Shown here: one piece after another, positions 1 through 9,851 of the stretch
How positions within the stretch are numbered: position 1 is the stretch's first letter
Layout of the letters: the number at the start of each line of letters is the position of its first letter
NCBI GenBank assembly: GCA_964017045.1
Contig: OZ024804.1
Location: forward strand, 23,359,549-23,423,548
Origin: Omphiscola glabra
Lineage: Eukaryota > Mollusca > Gastropoda > Lymnaeidae
Length of the DNA: 64,000 bases
Reading direction: 5' to 3'
Made by a program: the position numbers and the translations under genes
Notes under the pieces: model-generated
What the model saw: the letters and a program-made list of their open reading frames with translations, nothing else
Told to the model about the DNA's origin: nothing
Database searches by the model: none

Positions 1-92
1 CCTATTTAACATTTCTCCCACTTACTTTCTGTCACAAATGTTTTGCTGCTCCCTTGGACACAAATCTGGGCTAAGTGCTATATTCTTTTTTT

Positions 93-185
93 TTGTTCGC
101 TGATGAAGGCTTCCTGCCGACACGTTCGTTGTTTTGTTGCTTTCCCTTTTTTCAGGTTTAACCATACTGTGTTTTACTAATTTCC
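93..185 (+). repeat. Dispersed repeat, copy 1 (CTGATGA-stem motif)
   Basis: About 93 bases closely match 18145-18238. Both copies carry CTGA(T/C)GA, then GGC-TTCCT-GCC, which can form a 3-bp hairpin, then GACACGTTCG, a T-rich stretch, TTTCAGGTTTAACC and TTTACTAATTTCC. The flanks are unrelated, so this is an interspersed repeat and not a gene. The small open frame across it on the minus strand is not supported as coding. The CTGATGA-hairpin-GA layout recalls a hammerhead ribozyme core, but the expected GAAA is GACA in both copies. Confidence 0.6.
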
Positions 186-559
186 AATCATGGAATAGTC
201 GTACCATTGATTATAACTTACCGGGACATCCATATTTTGCCATGTTCCTACAAAGACCGCCTTTATTAACAGGGTCAACGGCATTGGTCACGTCTCTATA
301 GTTGGTGAAAATGTCAACATTCGGATAATAGATTTTTTATCTGCAGCTGTCTGGTCGCAAACATCATATCAAAAGTTCCGAGTACTTTGCAGAAACAACA
401 TTGACTTTCTGGCAGAAGACCCTTCTCAAAATGCGTATAAAGACGGTACAGATAGATTATAGTGAGTACAGGTTAACAACAGATGGATTCTTGAAATCAT
501 GTAGAATCGTTCATCTCACGTTGTGGTGCCGACTTCCTATAGTTAAGGTAGGGATTATT

Positions 560-1240
560 TAATACATTTTATTTTCCCCCAGAAGCTGCTCGATTACGAC
601 AAAGTTTTCATCGATAAAGACAGTATTTTCTTTGGAGCTTGGTCCACAGAAACACTACCGCGGTTTTATCCAGCATGGATCTAAGGAAAGCCAGGGATTT
701 GTCGTGGGATTTTCAGAAAAGTGGATTCAATACTTTCTTCCTGAGCATCCACAAAAGATTTCTTGATGGTGTGATTCCTGAACTTTGTGGAGTTAAGACG
801 CTTTAGGGTGTTCTTCCCCTGTGGACGATTTTTGTGTTCCATGTGAAGGTTGATAATAAGATGGTGATCTGTCTATCATTCTTCACCGCCCATAGACTTG
901 GACACATGTCTTTCTTTCCTCCTGATAATAACATTAACATTGTCGATTCCAATGTTATGAATGATATTGCATCCAGAACGTCACATTACACGTTGGAAGG
1001 CGCAATACCATATTAGTAATCAGAAGTTCATTCTCTGCACATGTCTGAATAAAAAAGAAGACCTTTACTGTTGCAATGGTCTACTCCATTCTAATCTAGC
1101 GTTTTGGTCACTGACCACGCGAATATTGAGGTCACCAAGAACCATTATGGAACGCCAGAAAGATCCTCTTTGAGCTTTGACTTTGCTTGACCTGAGTTTT
1201 TCATTGTTTGAGTGAAGCAGCAGATGATTGTCAGCTTATT
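560..1240 (-). pseudogene. Degraded RTE-like LINE endonuclease and linker
   Basis: Reading the minus strand through several stops and frameshifts gives successive pieces typical of the apurinic-like endonuclease of RTE-type non-LTR retrotransposons: 'TMKNSGQAKSKLKEDLSG' (family: PTMTNPDEVKDKFYEDL), 'VLGDLNIRV' (family: LGDFNARVG), an 'ELLITNMVLRLPT' piece, and 'GKNTLKRLNSTKF' of the linker before the reverse transcriptase. Frames are broken, so it is a dead remnant. It is not contiguous with the reverse transcriptase at 9.9 kb. The edges are approximate, and degraded sequence probably continues toward base 280. The family assignment is from memory of motif order, not a search. Confidence 0.55.
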
Positions 1241-1304
1241 TTTTCAGATAAGAGAAAGAGTTTTTTTGTCCTTATTATTTCATGGTTTCTTTTCTCGTAC
1301 CATC

Positions 1305-1605
1305 AAGCATGACAATCATTAGCATGACAATCATTAGCATGACAATCATTAGCATGACAATCATTAGCATGCCAATCATTAGCATGACAATCATTAGCAT
1401 GTCAATCATTAACATGACAATCATTAGCATGACAATCATTAGCATGACAATCATTAGCATGTCAATCATTAGCATGACAATCATTAGCATGTCAATCATT
1501 AGCATGACAATCATTAGCATGACAATCATTAGCATGTCAATCATTAGCATGACAATCATTAGCATGACAATCATTAGCATGTCAATCATTAGCATGACAA
1601 TCATT
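1305..1605. repeat. 15-bp tandem repeat, about 20 copies
   Basis: The unit AGCATGACAATCATT is repeated head to tail with few variants (ATGTCAA and one ATGCCAA in place of ATGACAA). Near the right end the variants follow a three-unit A-A-T order, so a 45-bp higher-order unit is forming. Because the period is a multiple of three, long open frames exist on both strands; they are artefacts. Confidence 0.97.
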
Positions 1606-3737
1606 GTAGATCTAAGAGCAAAACCAACACCAACTTCACGACGCCATTACACAACGGCTTATTAAGAGCCACTTTCTTTAGTTCGCCCTCTCCTGCAAGC
1701 CGGGTCTCGCTAAGGGGTTCATTGTTCACCTTGTGCCTGGCTATTTTATTTCCTATGTGGTCTGTTCTCCTCTAAGATCTGTCCGCGTCGTCCTCGTCCT
1801 AAAGAGTGATCACACTCCAATCAACGTTTGTTGGAGGTTTGATTTGATGTTTTGTTTTAATCTTTTTTTATTTTTAAATTCTACTGCATAGATAGGGTCC
1901 CCTCTTTCATAGTTATGAAATCAGTGACAGTGTGTGTGTTTTAATGTTGGTGAAAAATGGGGCTTGTGAGCGAAGGTGAACAATTTTCACGTCACGAGTG
2001 CATGGGATTTTGGGGGTGATAAAAGGGGAGGCAACATAATGAGCGGGTGGGGGGAGGGGTCTGTATTACATTCACGGACGTGAGAGTGAACCGAGAAAGC
2101 AGTACGACGGATAACTTTGGTTTAAGAGGTCGTGTTGGATTGCTCTCAAAATAGATTGACTGATTTGTTATCTGTTATTTTATTGCAAGCCTGTGGAGAT
2201 CTACTTCTCTGCATCGAAGTTATACTTGTACACATTATCCTATGTCAAAGGAATCAAGCAATTATACATCATCTAGAATAAAGTACTGTTAGTGTACATT
2301 GGACATTGATAGCTTTTCTTATCAGAGAGAGATTCAGTTGCTGTGAGTGGAATATAATATACCAGGTGAAGTAATATACATAATCAGAAGACCTAGACAA
2401 CGAGAATATTCTGGCATGCAACAGAATAGTTGACATGGAACAAAGCATATTTGACACCCTCCTACTAAGGTATGCTCGATTGGGAAGGTTGGCGCAGGCA
2501 ATGTTTAGAGCACCTTTTCTAGCTTCTTCCTCGTGCCAAATAGGGATGCTCATTCACTCAGGGGGATTCCGGACACCACATTTGCTTCTGTTCGTGATGA
2601 TCGACCCTATTTTCTTAGCCGCTCAAGTCCTGATTTGCGATTGCGGCTGGCATTGTATCCACACTGATTTTATTTATCTAAGTGAGACAGGATTTCGCAA
2701 ATTGTCAATACCATCTAGATCCAGCAGCAAGATAGGTTTGAGAAGGCTGAGGATGGCATTGGGTGCAGCGAATGATCATAGAGTTCGAAGTGTTTTTCAT
2801 GCTCTAAGAGATCTGCGTCGTGTTGACGAAATTATGGTTCCTCCGTGCAGCCAGCCGCATCTAGTCATCACATTTTGAGTTCGAAAATCTCATCGTGGTT
2901 ACTGCGGCTCTTAGCATCCATTATCCTTGGCGGGGCCGATGCGCATGCTACAACTTCTTGAGGCCATAGTTAACCGTATGAGGACCAATTATTGAGTTGT
3001 TACATTTACAAACTTTTCCTCGCGTATTAAAACACGATATTAACTGCCGGAAGTTTTTTTAAACACTTTTATGACTAATTACATCCAGAAAGATAACATA
3101 AGGAAAATTGAAAGAAAGCATAAGGAAAGCAGAAAGAAAACCTCCAAAAATAAGTAGGGAGACGTTAGATGAACGCTCCGGATGTGAAAAAAACTACAAC
3201 ACGAAAACATATTTACCACAAGTATCTTAATCCATGAATGAGCGTCTATTTGATAAAAGAGATATGAATATTTCATATTCAAAATTATTTATGGTCAGAT
3301 GGATAAAAAATACTTTAAAAAATTGCAAATAATAAAAATAGGATCATTTTTTAATCATAACAAAAAAAAAAATTAATTCCCATGTCAGAGTCCAATCTTA
3401 CCTAAACCATATAAGCAAAGATAGCCATAGAGGCTACCGTATGCACTCTTGCATGTTACCTTTAAACGAGGTATGCCAACAAATAATGTCATCAGTTGCA
3501 TTTACTGGATAAAAATTTTCCATTTCACTGTCTTTGTGGTTGTTATGCCATTGCTTATTATATCTCAAATATTAGATGTTGAAAATGAGATTTAGTGATT
3601 ATCGATTCTTTATATATGAGCTGTATATTAATAATAATTATAATATAGATTCTTAATAATTATAGCAGAATACATTTTCCAAACAAAAGGATTTACAGAC
3701 ACATACACACAAACAACTTCCATGTTTTCATAAATAC
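1606..3737. other. No recognisable gene; unassigned 147-codon frame at 2435-2878
   Basis: This stretch has higher GC between 1980 and 2950 than its surroundings and a TATA-like ATAAAAGG near 2020. The plus-strand frame 2435-2878 (147 codons) has no motif I recognise, no hydrophobic or catalytic pattern and no visible exon neighbours. It may be chance or part of a decayed mobile element. The 2.0-2.3 kb part has an LTR-like flavour (GC-rich, TATA-like, then T-rich), but I could not find paired TG...CA ends with a target duplication. Confidence 0.3.
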
Positions 3738-3936
3738 CTTTTCTAAACAACAACATCTTTTTGCGACCCAACTTTTTGATCAAGTCTTCCAGATCCTGCG
3801 ACACTTCTTTATTTCCATCATCGTCATTTTTCTTCATCTTGTCAAAACTGCATGCCTCGGCGATTTGTTGACAAAATGTTTCATCAGCTGTTACCTCCAA
3901 GAACTGGGCCAAGTCTAAAATGGTCTTTAAAGGATC
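3738..3936 (-). CDS. Sulfotransferase exon 5 (last one found)
   Basis: The acceptor is TTCTCTGATTAG and the exon encodes DPLKTILDLAQFLEV, then SFDKMKKNDDDG and GRKKMLLFRKG. In relatives the FRKG motif is followed by the GDWK-containing C-terminus, usually in the next exon. The donor G|GTATTTATG is reasonable. If it is not used, the frame runs on for some 37 codons to 3628 with no family similarity. Confidence 0.75.
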
Positions 3937-6900
3937 CTAATCAGAGAATGGACTTCTTAAACAAATATTTTGGTCATCTTCTGATAGAAGTTCAAATAGA
4001 AAGGAGGGTAGAGCGAGAAGAAGAATTTTGAGAAGATGCTGATGTAAAAAAATAATAACATTACTTCTCTGAAATTTATGTTCAAGCTAAAATGATAGAT
4101 GACACTATAAAACTTTTTCTAACTTTTTTTAAGTCCCAAAATCCTTTCAAAATAAAATTGTCTGACAAATCATATTCTTTTGAATTTTTATTTTATTAAA
4201 ATGTGTAAAAAAAGTTACACATCTTTATGCTTGTTTATCATATAAGTATTTCATTATTAAATTTAGTTTAGAATAAAGATTTATAGAAGTTCACCTTTTT
4301 CATGTCCTCATAATGGATGTGTTTGATGGGGTGGTCCGGGTGAGCTTGTTCAAATTCTGTGATCTGACGTAGGAAGTCAAACTGGCTTGGCAGAAACACT
4401 GAAGCAGAAAATAGACTGGGTTTCGTAGAAACACTAAAACAGTCAGAAACTATAATGTTTGAACGATACATTGAGACGGACAGAAACTAGAATGGTTTGG
4501 TAGAAACACTGACACAGACACTAGAATGGCTCTGGTAGAAATACTAAGTCAGACATAAACTAATGTAAGTTGGGTAGAAACCCTCAGACGGATATAATCT
4601 TGAATGGGTTCGGAGGCAACTCTGACAAGGACATAAACATCCATGGGTTTGGCAGAATCTCTAAGACTGATAGAATCTAAAATTTGTTTTGTAAAAAAAA
4701 AACTGAGACAGACAACTACTAATATCGGTTTGGTAAAACCCTAATACTGACACTAACTGGAATAGATTTGGTGAAACATTAACACAAATAGAAAATAGAA
4801 TGGGTTTGTGAAAAACACAGTGAACGACAGAAACAAGGATGGGTTTTGTAGAAACAAGGAGACTGACATAAGCAAGGACTGGTTTGGTAGATGCACTAAG
4901 TCGGATAACACTAGAATGGGTTTGTGAAAAACACAGAGAACGACAGAAACTAGGATGGGTTTTGTAGAAACAAGGAGACTGACATAAGCAAGGACTGGTT
5001 TGGTAGATGCACTAAGTCGGATAACACTAGAATGGGCTTGATTGGACTGTAATTGGTTTGATTAAATGTGGATTGGTTTGATAGAGCTAAATTTGGTTTG
5101 GCAGCGGAAATGAAACAGAAGGAAACGTGAATTAATTTTTTTAAAGACATACTGAAAATGCCAGCAACAGATTAGAATTTGCAGAAGATATTTTAGGATG
5201 TTACTGCCTTCATTATTAGATTGATCTTAACTATGATTGCTGCCTATTATTTAAATTTTAATGAAACAGACTGGGGCTAACAAATATTTAACGTTGATAA
5301 CGCCTAGCTGTGGCACGGATCTGCAAATGCTGTAATGTCCCAGCTTAAATAATGATATAAACTTGAAAAGAAAATTGATCCGCAAACTCAGACGATAGAA
5401 GACAATTTACCCGCAAAGCCCTAATTAAGAATCACGGTTGATTTATTTGTCAATGCTAACTTCGTGTCATTCTCAACATTTAAACTACTTTCATGGTTTC
5501 AAATGAATATGTGTTAAGAATCCCAGCTCACTGAGATCTGTAGAAGCTTATGAAAGTATTTTCCGCAATTCAAACGTTAAGATATGATTTAAAAACAAAA
5601 ATTTCTTTACTTTCGCTCTTTTTAAAGTGAACCGTTAAAGCTGGCAAACCCACAGAAAAATCCCCTGCAAACGCTTTTGGGTCTGCGGCCCCAAGTTTGG
5701 GAACCAGTGTACCAAAATTAAATACTTACGGTTGTCTGCAATAACCTCAGTCAAAAATTTGGAAAGAGTGCATGCATTCGGTGTGAGATTTTTTATGTAG
5801 AAATAATACATCGATACAATAGTGTCTTTGGGATTTCGTATCACATGGATGATCTGAAACAGAGAAGATAATGCATGAATGTTTGTAATGTGAAATACTA
5901 TAGCGCATAAAGATGATGTTTTTGTAAAAGGAATGAAGAAATACTGGTATCTTTGAATGCACATTTCAGGTGAAATAATAATCAAATTATCTAGCGATTG
6001 AATAAAAACCAAGCAAGATCTATTACAAGAACAGCAATAAGAATTTAGAAGACCAAATGGGACCAGGCTCTATAAGAAGGTATAAGAGAATTAGATGTTT
6101 GATAGAAACATGACTCTGCTGACAATTTCTTAGAATATCTTCAAAATACCTTATAATGTTGTTGTACCGTTTAAATAATAACAATTATCCTCGCATTTAC
6201 AAACAATTTAATTTAAACAAAGATTCCACATTACGTCACCGGTGCTACTCGCCTTAGTTTTTTTAGAGGTGATTTCTTGAGGCAGGTGGTTTAAAACGAA
6301 ATGAGAACAGAGGACTCTTGGTGACGCTGTCTGGCCCAGCCTACCAACAGGGTCAACATACTCTATCATCATTTGGTCTTTGATCCTCTTGTCGTACTTC
6401 ACTGTCTGTTTGACAAGCATGTTGGCCACTTCCCACACCCAATGAGTGCCTGTCCATTGTAATATAAGAAAAGAGTAGGAAATGACTTTTATTGTTTAAT
6501 ATGTGACGCCTCCCTGTTGTGTGCTAACATCATACAAAGAACTCACTGTTGTGTGCTAACATCATACAAAGAACTCCCTGTTGTGTGCTAACATCATACA
6601 AAGAACTCCCTGTTGTGTGCTAACATCATACAAAGAACTCCCTGTTGTGTGCTAACATCATACAAAGAACTCCCTGTTGTGTGCTAACATCATACAAAGA
6701 ACTCCCTGTTGTGTCCTAACATCATACAAAGAACTCCCTGTTGTGTGCTAACATCATACAAAGAACTCCCTGTTGTGTGCTAATATCATACAAAGAACTC
6801 CCTGTTGTGTGCTAACATCATACAAAGAACTCCCTGTTGTGTGCTAACATCATACAAAGAACTCCCTGTTGTGTGCTAACATCATACAAAGAACTCCCTG

Positions 6901-9510
6901 TTGTGTCCTAACATCATACAAAGAACTCCTTGTTGTGTCCTAACATCATACAAAGAATTCCCTGTTGTGTCCTAACATCATACAAAGAACTCCTTGTTGT
7001 GTGCTAATATCATACAAAGAACTCCCTGTTGTGTGCTAACATCATACAAAGAACTCCTTGTTGTGTGCTAACATCATACAAAGAACTCCCTGTTGTGTCC
7101 TAACATCATACAAAGAACTCCCTGTTGTGTGCTAACATCATACAAAGAACTCCCTGTTGTGTGCTAATATCATACAAAGAACTCCCTGTTGTGTGCTAAC
7201 ATCATACAAAGAACTCCCTGTTGTGTGCTAACATCATACAAAGAACTCCCTGTTGTGTGCTAACATCATACAAAGAACTCCCTGTTGTGTCCTAACATCA
7301 TACAAAGAACTCCTTGTTGTGTCCTAACATCATACAAAGAATTCCCTGTTGTGTCCTAACATCATACAAAGAACTCCTTGTTGTGTGCTAACATCATACA
7401 AAGAACTCCCTGTTGTGTGCTAACATCATACAAAGAACTCCTTGTTGTGTGCTAACATCATACAAAGAACTCCCTGTTGTGTCCTAACATCATACAAAGA
7501 ACTCCTTGTTGTGTCCTAACATCATACAAAGAATTCCCTGTTGTGTCCTAACATCATACAAAGAACTCCTTGTTGTGTCCTATTATCATACAAAGAACTC
7601 CTTGTTGTGTCCTAACATCATACAAAGAACTCCTTGTTGTGTCCTAACATCATACAAAGAACTCCATGTTGTGTCCTAACATCATACAAAGAACTCCTTG
7701 TTGTGTCCTAACATCATACAAATAACTCCTTGTTGTGTCCTAACATCATACAAAGAACTTCATGTTGTGTCCTAACATCATACAAAGAACTCCTTGTTGT
7801 GTCCTAACATCATACAAAGAACTCCGTGTTGTGTCCTAACATCATACAAAGAACTCCTTGTTGTGTCCTAACATCATACAAAATACTCCCTGTTGTGTCC
7901 AAACATCATACAAAGAACTCCTTGTTGTGTCTTAACAGCATACAAAGAAACAAAATTTCTACACTACCAGCAAATATACCCGGCTTTGCTACGGTTTGTA
8001 TTCGGGGAAAAAAGTCGCATGGATGGTAATAAGGAGAAACGTAGTCAAAAACACTTCACTAAAGGAACTATTAAAATATTTGTTTCCTATAAAAAGCCAC
8101 ATATATAAATTTATCATAACAATTGTAAACATTGAGATTGGAGCCCAAACCCTTCAGTTAATATTACAGAAATTGTATACCTGTCAATGTTCAGAGTGTC
8201 TGTGATTGTACGGAGTGCCTTCATCTGTACGGAGGGCCTACCATTGTACGGATTGCCTGCCACTGTACGGAGTGCCTGCCATTGTACGGGGTGCCTGCCA
8301 TTGTACGGGGTGCCTGCCATTGTACGGAGTGCCTGCAGCTTTACGGAGGGCCTACCATTGTACGGGCTGCCTGCCATTGTACGGTGTGCCTGCCATTGTA
8401 CGGGGTGCCTGCCATTGTACGGTGTGCCTGCCATTGTACGGGCTGCCTGCCATTGTACGGTGTGCCTGCCATTGTACGGGGTGCCTGCCATTGTACACTT
8501 TAAATGCAGTTGTTGTTTTTTTGCCAGGCATTTTGACCAGTTGACAGATTAATTAATGTGTTCTTGAGCCATATACTGACTGATAATAATCGCATACACA
8601 TTTTCTTATCTCTTGGTTCCGAATGTTGGAAATTTTTTTTTTGGCAACAGCTCGCCTTACTCATCTCATCTAGCAGGTGATTGTTTTCACTCCAGATTTT
8701 TATTCCGAGCCACGGTTTGACACTTCCGTGTGCTTATCGTAGATCAGTTATACAATTTAGACATAAACTTATTTTGTCTGGTGTTTAAGAAGCTTGTAAT
8801 AAATGTGCAATATGTAAATAATAAAATTTTTGAAAAAAAGAAACCTGCTTTTGACGGAAGTTATACGCGTAACATATGATCACATGTAAGACATTGCTCT
8901 CCTTGTATAATACTCCCACACATTCAGGGGCGTATTTTTTTACTAAATGCTCAATTGGGGTTAAATCAAAAACTTACGAATATCCCTTCCACACACACAT
9001 CCACTTTATAAAGTTGGTAATAAAGATTAATAAAAGAAAACCCCATACCTTTACACCCCCTAGGGACCACAATCCCCCCCCCTTTTTTATGCACGCCCCT
9101 TAAGTATGGGATAATTATAATGCACTATTTTTTAGACACAAAGAATAATGCTTTATTTATCATGCATACACCACAGCTCACTGAAAACTTTCCTTTAATT
9201 ATTTAATAGATATTTGAAAGCGCACAATTCTAAAAAAAGTTGTGTAGTAACATTTATTTAAATTGTAGATTAACATAGTATTTCGGTTATTGAGTTATAA
9301 ACAATTTTTGAGCCTGTAATCCAAGTCTAATAACTTACCACATTTCGGATATGCCAAGATTAGAACATCATCGACCCGGAGCTTCAGGCCTCGAATACTC
9401 TCGATGAACTCTATGGCGTCATTCGTCCAAGGATATTGAGGAATCCGAAAACCATAGATTTCTCTTGAGGTTTTCATAAGGAATGATGGGATACCCGTGG
9501 ATTGGTCCAT
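3738..9510 (-). CDS. Cytosolic sulfotransferase gene, five exons, last exon not found
   Basis: Minus-strand gene encoding a PAPS-dependent cytosolic sulfotransferase (SULT1-like fold), which transfers sulfate from PAPS to hydroxyl or amine groups of small molecules. Exons 9339-9510, 6253-6449, 5730-5853, 4295-4398 and 3738-3936 join in frame (172+197+124+104+199 = 796 nt, 265 codons plus one base). Key residues in order are the 5'-phosphosulfate loop AYPKCGTHW split over exons 1/2, a candidate catalytic His in LCSHF of exon 2, the 3'-phosphate motif IRNPKD with VS in exon 3, YEDMKK closing exon 4 and LLFRKG closing exon 5. Family members end with a further exon carrying a G-D-W-K motif. No such exon is visible between 1 and 3737, so the gene is truncated or its last exon lies outside the window. 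The introns hold large minisatellites. The splice model is by eye. Confidence 0.8.
4295..4398 (-). CDS. Sulfotransferase exon 4
   Basis: The acceptor is TTCTGCTTCAG and the exon reads FLPSQFDFLRQITEFEQ, then HPIKHIHYEDMKK, the family's W/F-rich helix and YEDMK motif. It ends AAAAAG|GTGAAC at phase 0. The acceptor and first bases of this exon share the unit of the minisatellite that runs from here to about 5035. Confidence 0.8.
4386..5035. repeat. 38-39-bp degenerate minisatellite overlapping the exon 4 acceptor
   Basis: About 17 diverged copies of a unit like TTTGGTAGAAACACTGA plus GACAGAAACTAGAATGG. The block 4800-4917 is repeated almost exactly at 4917-5034, a three-unit higher-order duplication. 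The first copy is the exon 4 splice acceptor region itself, so on the minus strand many units read as a pyrimidine-rich tract followed by CAG|TGTTTCTACC. It lies in the intron between exons 3 and 4. Confidence 0.85.
5730..5853 (-). CDS. Sulfotransferase exon 3
   Basis: The acceptor is CTCTGTTTCAG and the exon opens with IIHVIRNPKDTIVSMYYFY, the PAPS 3'-phosphate-binding segment (Arg and Ser of RNPKD...VS). It ends GACAACC|GTAAGTATT, a strong donor at phase 1, after EVIADN. Confidence 0.85.
6253..6449 (-). CDS. Sulfotransferase exon 2
   Basis: Begins after an AG acceptor with GCACTCATTGG, completing G-T-H-W of the phosphosulfate loop, then VWEVANMLVKQ, and later SPRVLCSHFVLNHLPQE, where the His of SHF matches the family's catalytic base region. 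The coding match ends ACTAAG|GCGAGT, so the donor is GC rather than GT. That fits the rare GC-AG class and keeps phase 0 into exon 3. Confidence 0.8.
6508..7949. repeat. 32-bp minisatellite, about 45 copies, in sulfotransferase intron 1
   Basis: The unit is CTCCCTGTTGTGTGCTAACA plus TCATACAAAGAA. Variants (GTGTCC, CTCCTTG, CTAATATC, GAATTC) recur in order: GAATTC marks stand at 6955, 7339 and 7531, spaced 384 and 192 bases (12 and 6 units), so the array grew by block duplications. There are no spacers, so it is not a CRISPR array. Divergence rises to the right of about 7600. Confidence 0.97.
7960..8040. repeat. Dispersed-repeat end fragment (ACCCGGCTTTGCTACGG)
   Basis: Just past the 32-bp array is TATACCCGGCTTTGCTACGG followed by TTTGTATTCGGGG. 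It resembles the start of the satellite-bearing element at 49.19 kb (AGCCAGTACCCGGC...). It is likely a fragment of a related non-autonomous element, but the match is short. Confidence 0.35.
8205..8497. repeat. 19-bp minisatellite, about 15 copies
   Basis: The unit is GTGCCTGCCATTGTACGGG. It lies in the same sulfotransferase intron as the 32-bp array. Because 19 is not a multiple of three, all three plus frames stay open in overlapping pieces; none is a gene. Confidence 0.95.
9339..9510 (-). CDS. Sulfotransferase exon 1
   Basis: Starts with ATG in a favourable context (CACCATGG) and encodes about 57 residues beginning MDQSTGIPSF. It includes RVDDVLILAYPKC, the strand leading into the PAPS 5'-phosphosulfate loop. 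It ends TGTG|GTAAGTT, a consensus donor at phase 1; the split glycine codon is completed by exon 2. Confidence 0.85.
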
Positions 9511-9851
9511 GGTGCTACAATCCTGATTTTTTTTGGTTTGGATTAATATTTACCTGAGATGCATACATATTTCTTGGTTAGATCAGCAAGTACCAGCATT
9601 AAATGTCTCTTATTTTCCAAAATGTAAAAAATGCCATTATATTCAATTGCCCGTGCACTGATACCTGCTTCATTAAAAAAGAAACAACGACTAATTTTGA
9701 AGTGATCGCCTAATTATTGTTAACATTTAAAAAAAAAAAGAATTTCCCTTAAAATCCCATGGTAGACGTTTCTTCTTAAGGAGGGGGCAGCTCTTTATTT
9801 AACAGCGTTGACAATAAGAACAATAATAATTTAAAGACTTGATAAATCAAA

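Noticed and set aside
22..207. HDWK in a minus frame as the missing sulfotransferase GDWK exon
   Set aside because: It lies within or beside a dispersed repeat, the surrounding residues do not match the family tail, and a proper acceptor is not evident.
1275..1665. Met/Ile/Ser-rich proteins on both strands
   Set aside because: Open only because the 15-bp tandem period is a multiple of three.
2435..2878. 147-codon plus-strand gene
   Set aside because: No recognised domain, homologue motif or exon context; kept only as an unassigned frame.
6508..7949. CRISPR-like array (32-bp repeats)
   Set aside because: Units are directly adjacent with no unique spacers, no cas genes are near, and the context is a eukaryotic intron.
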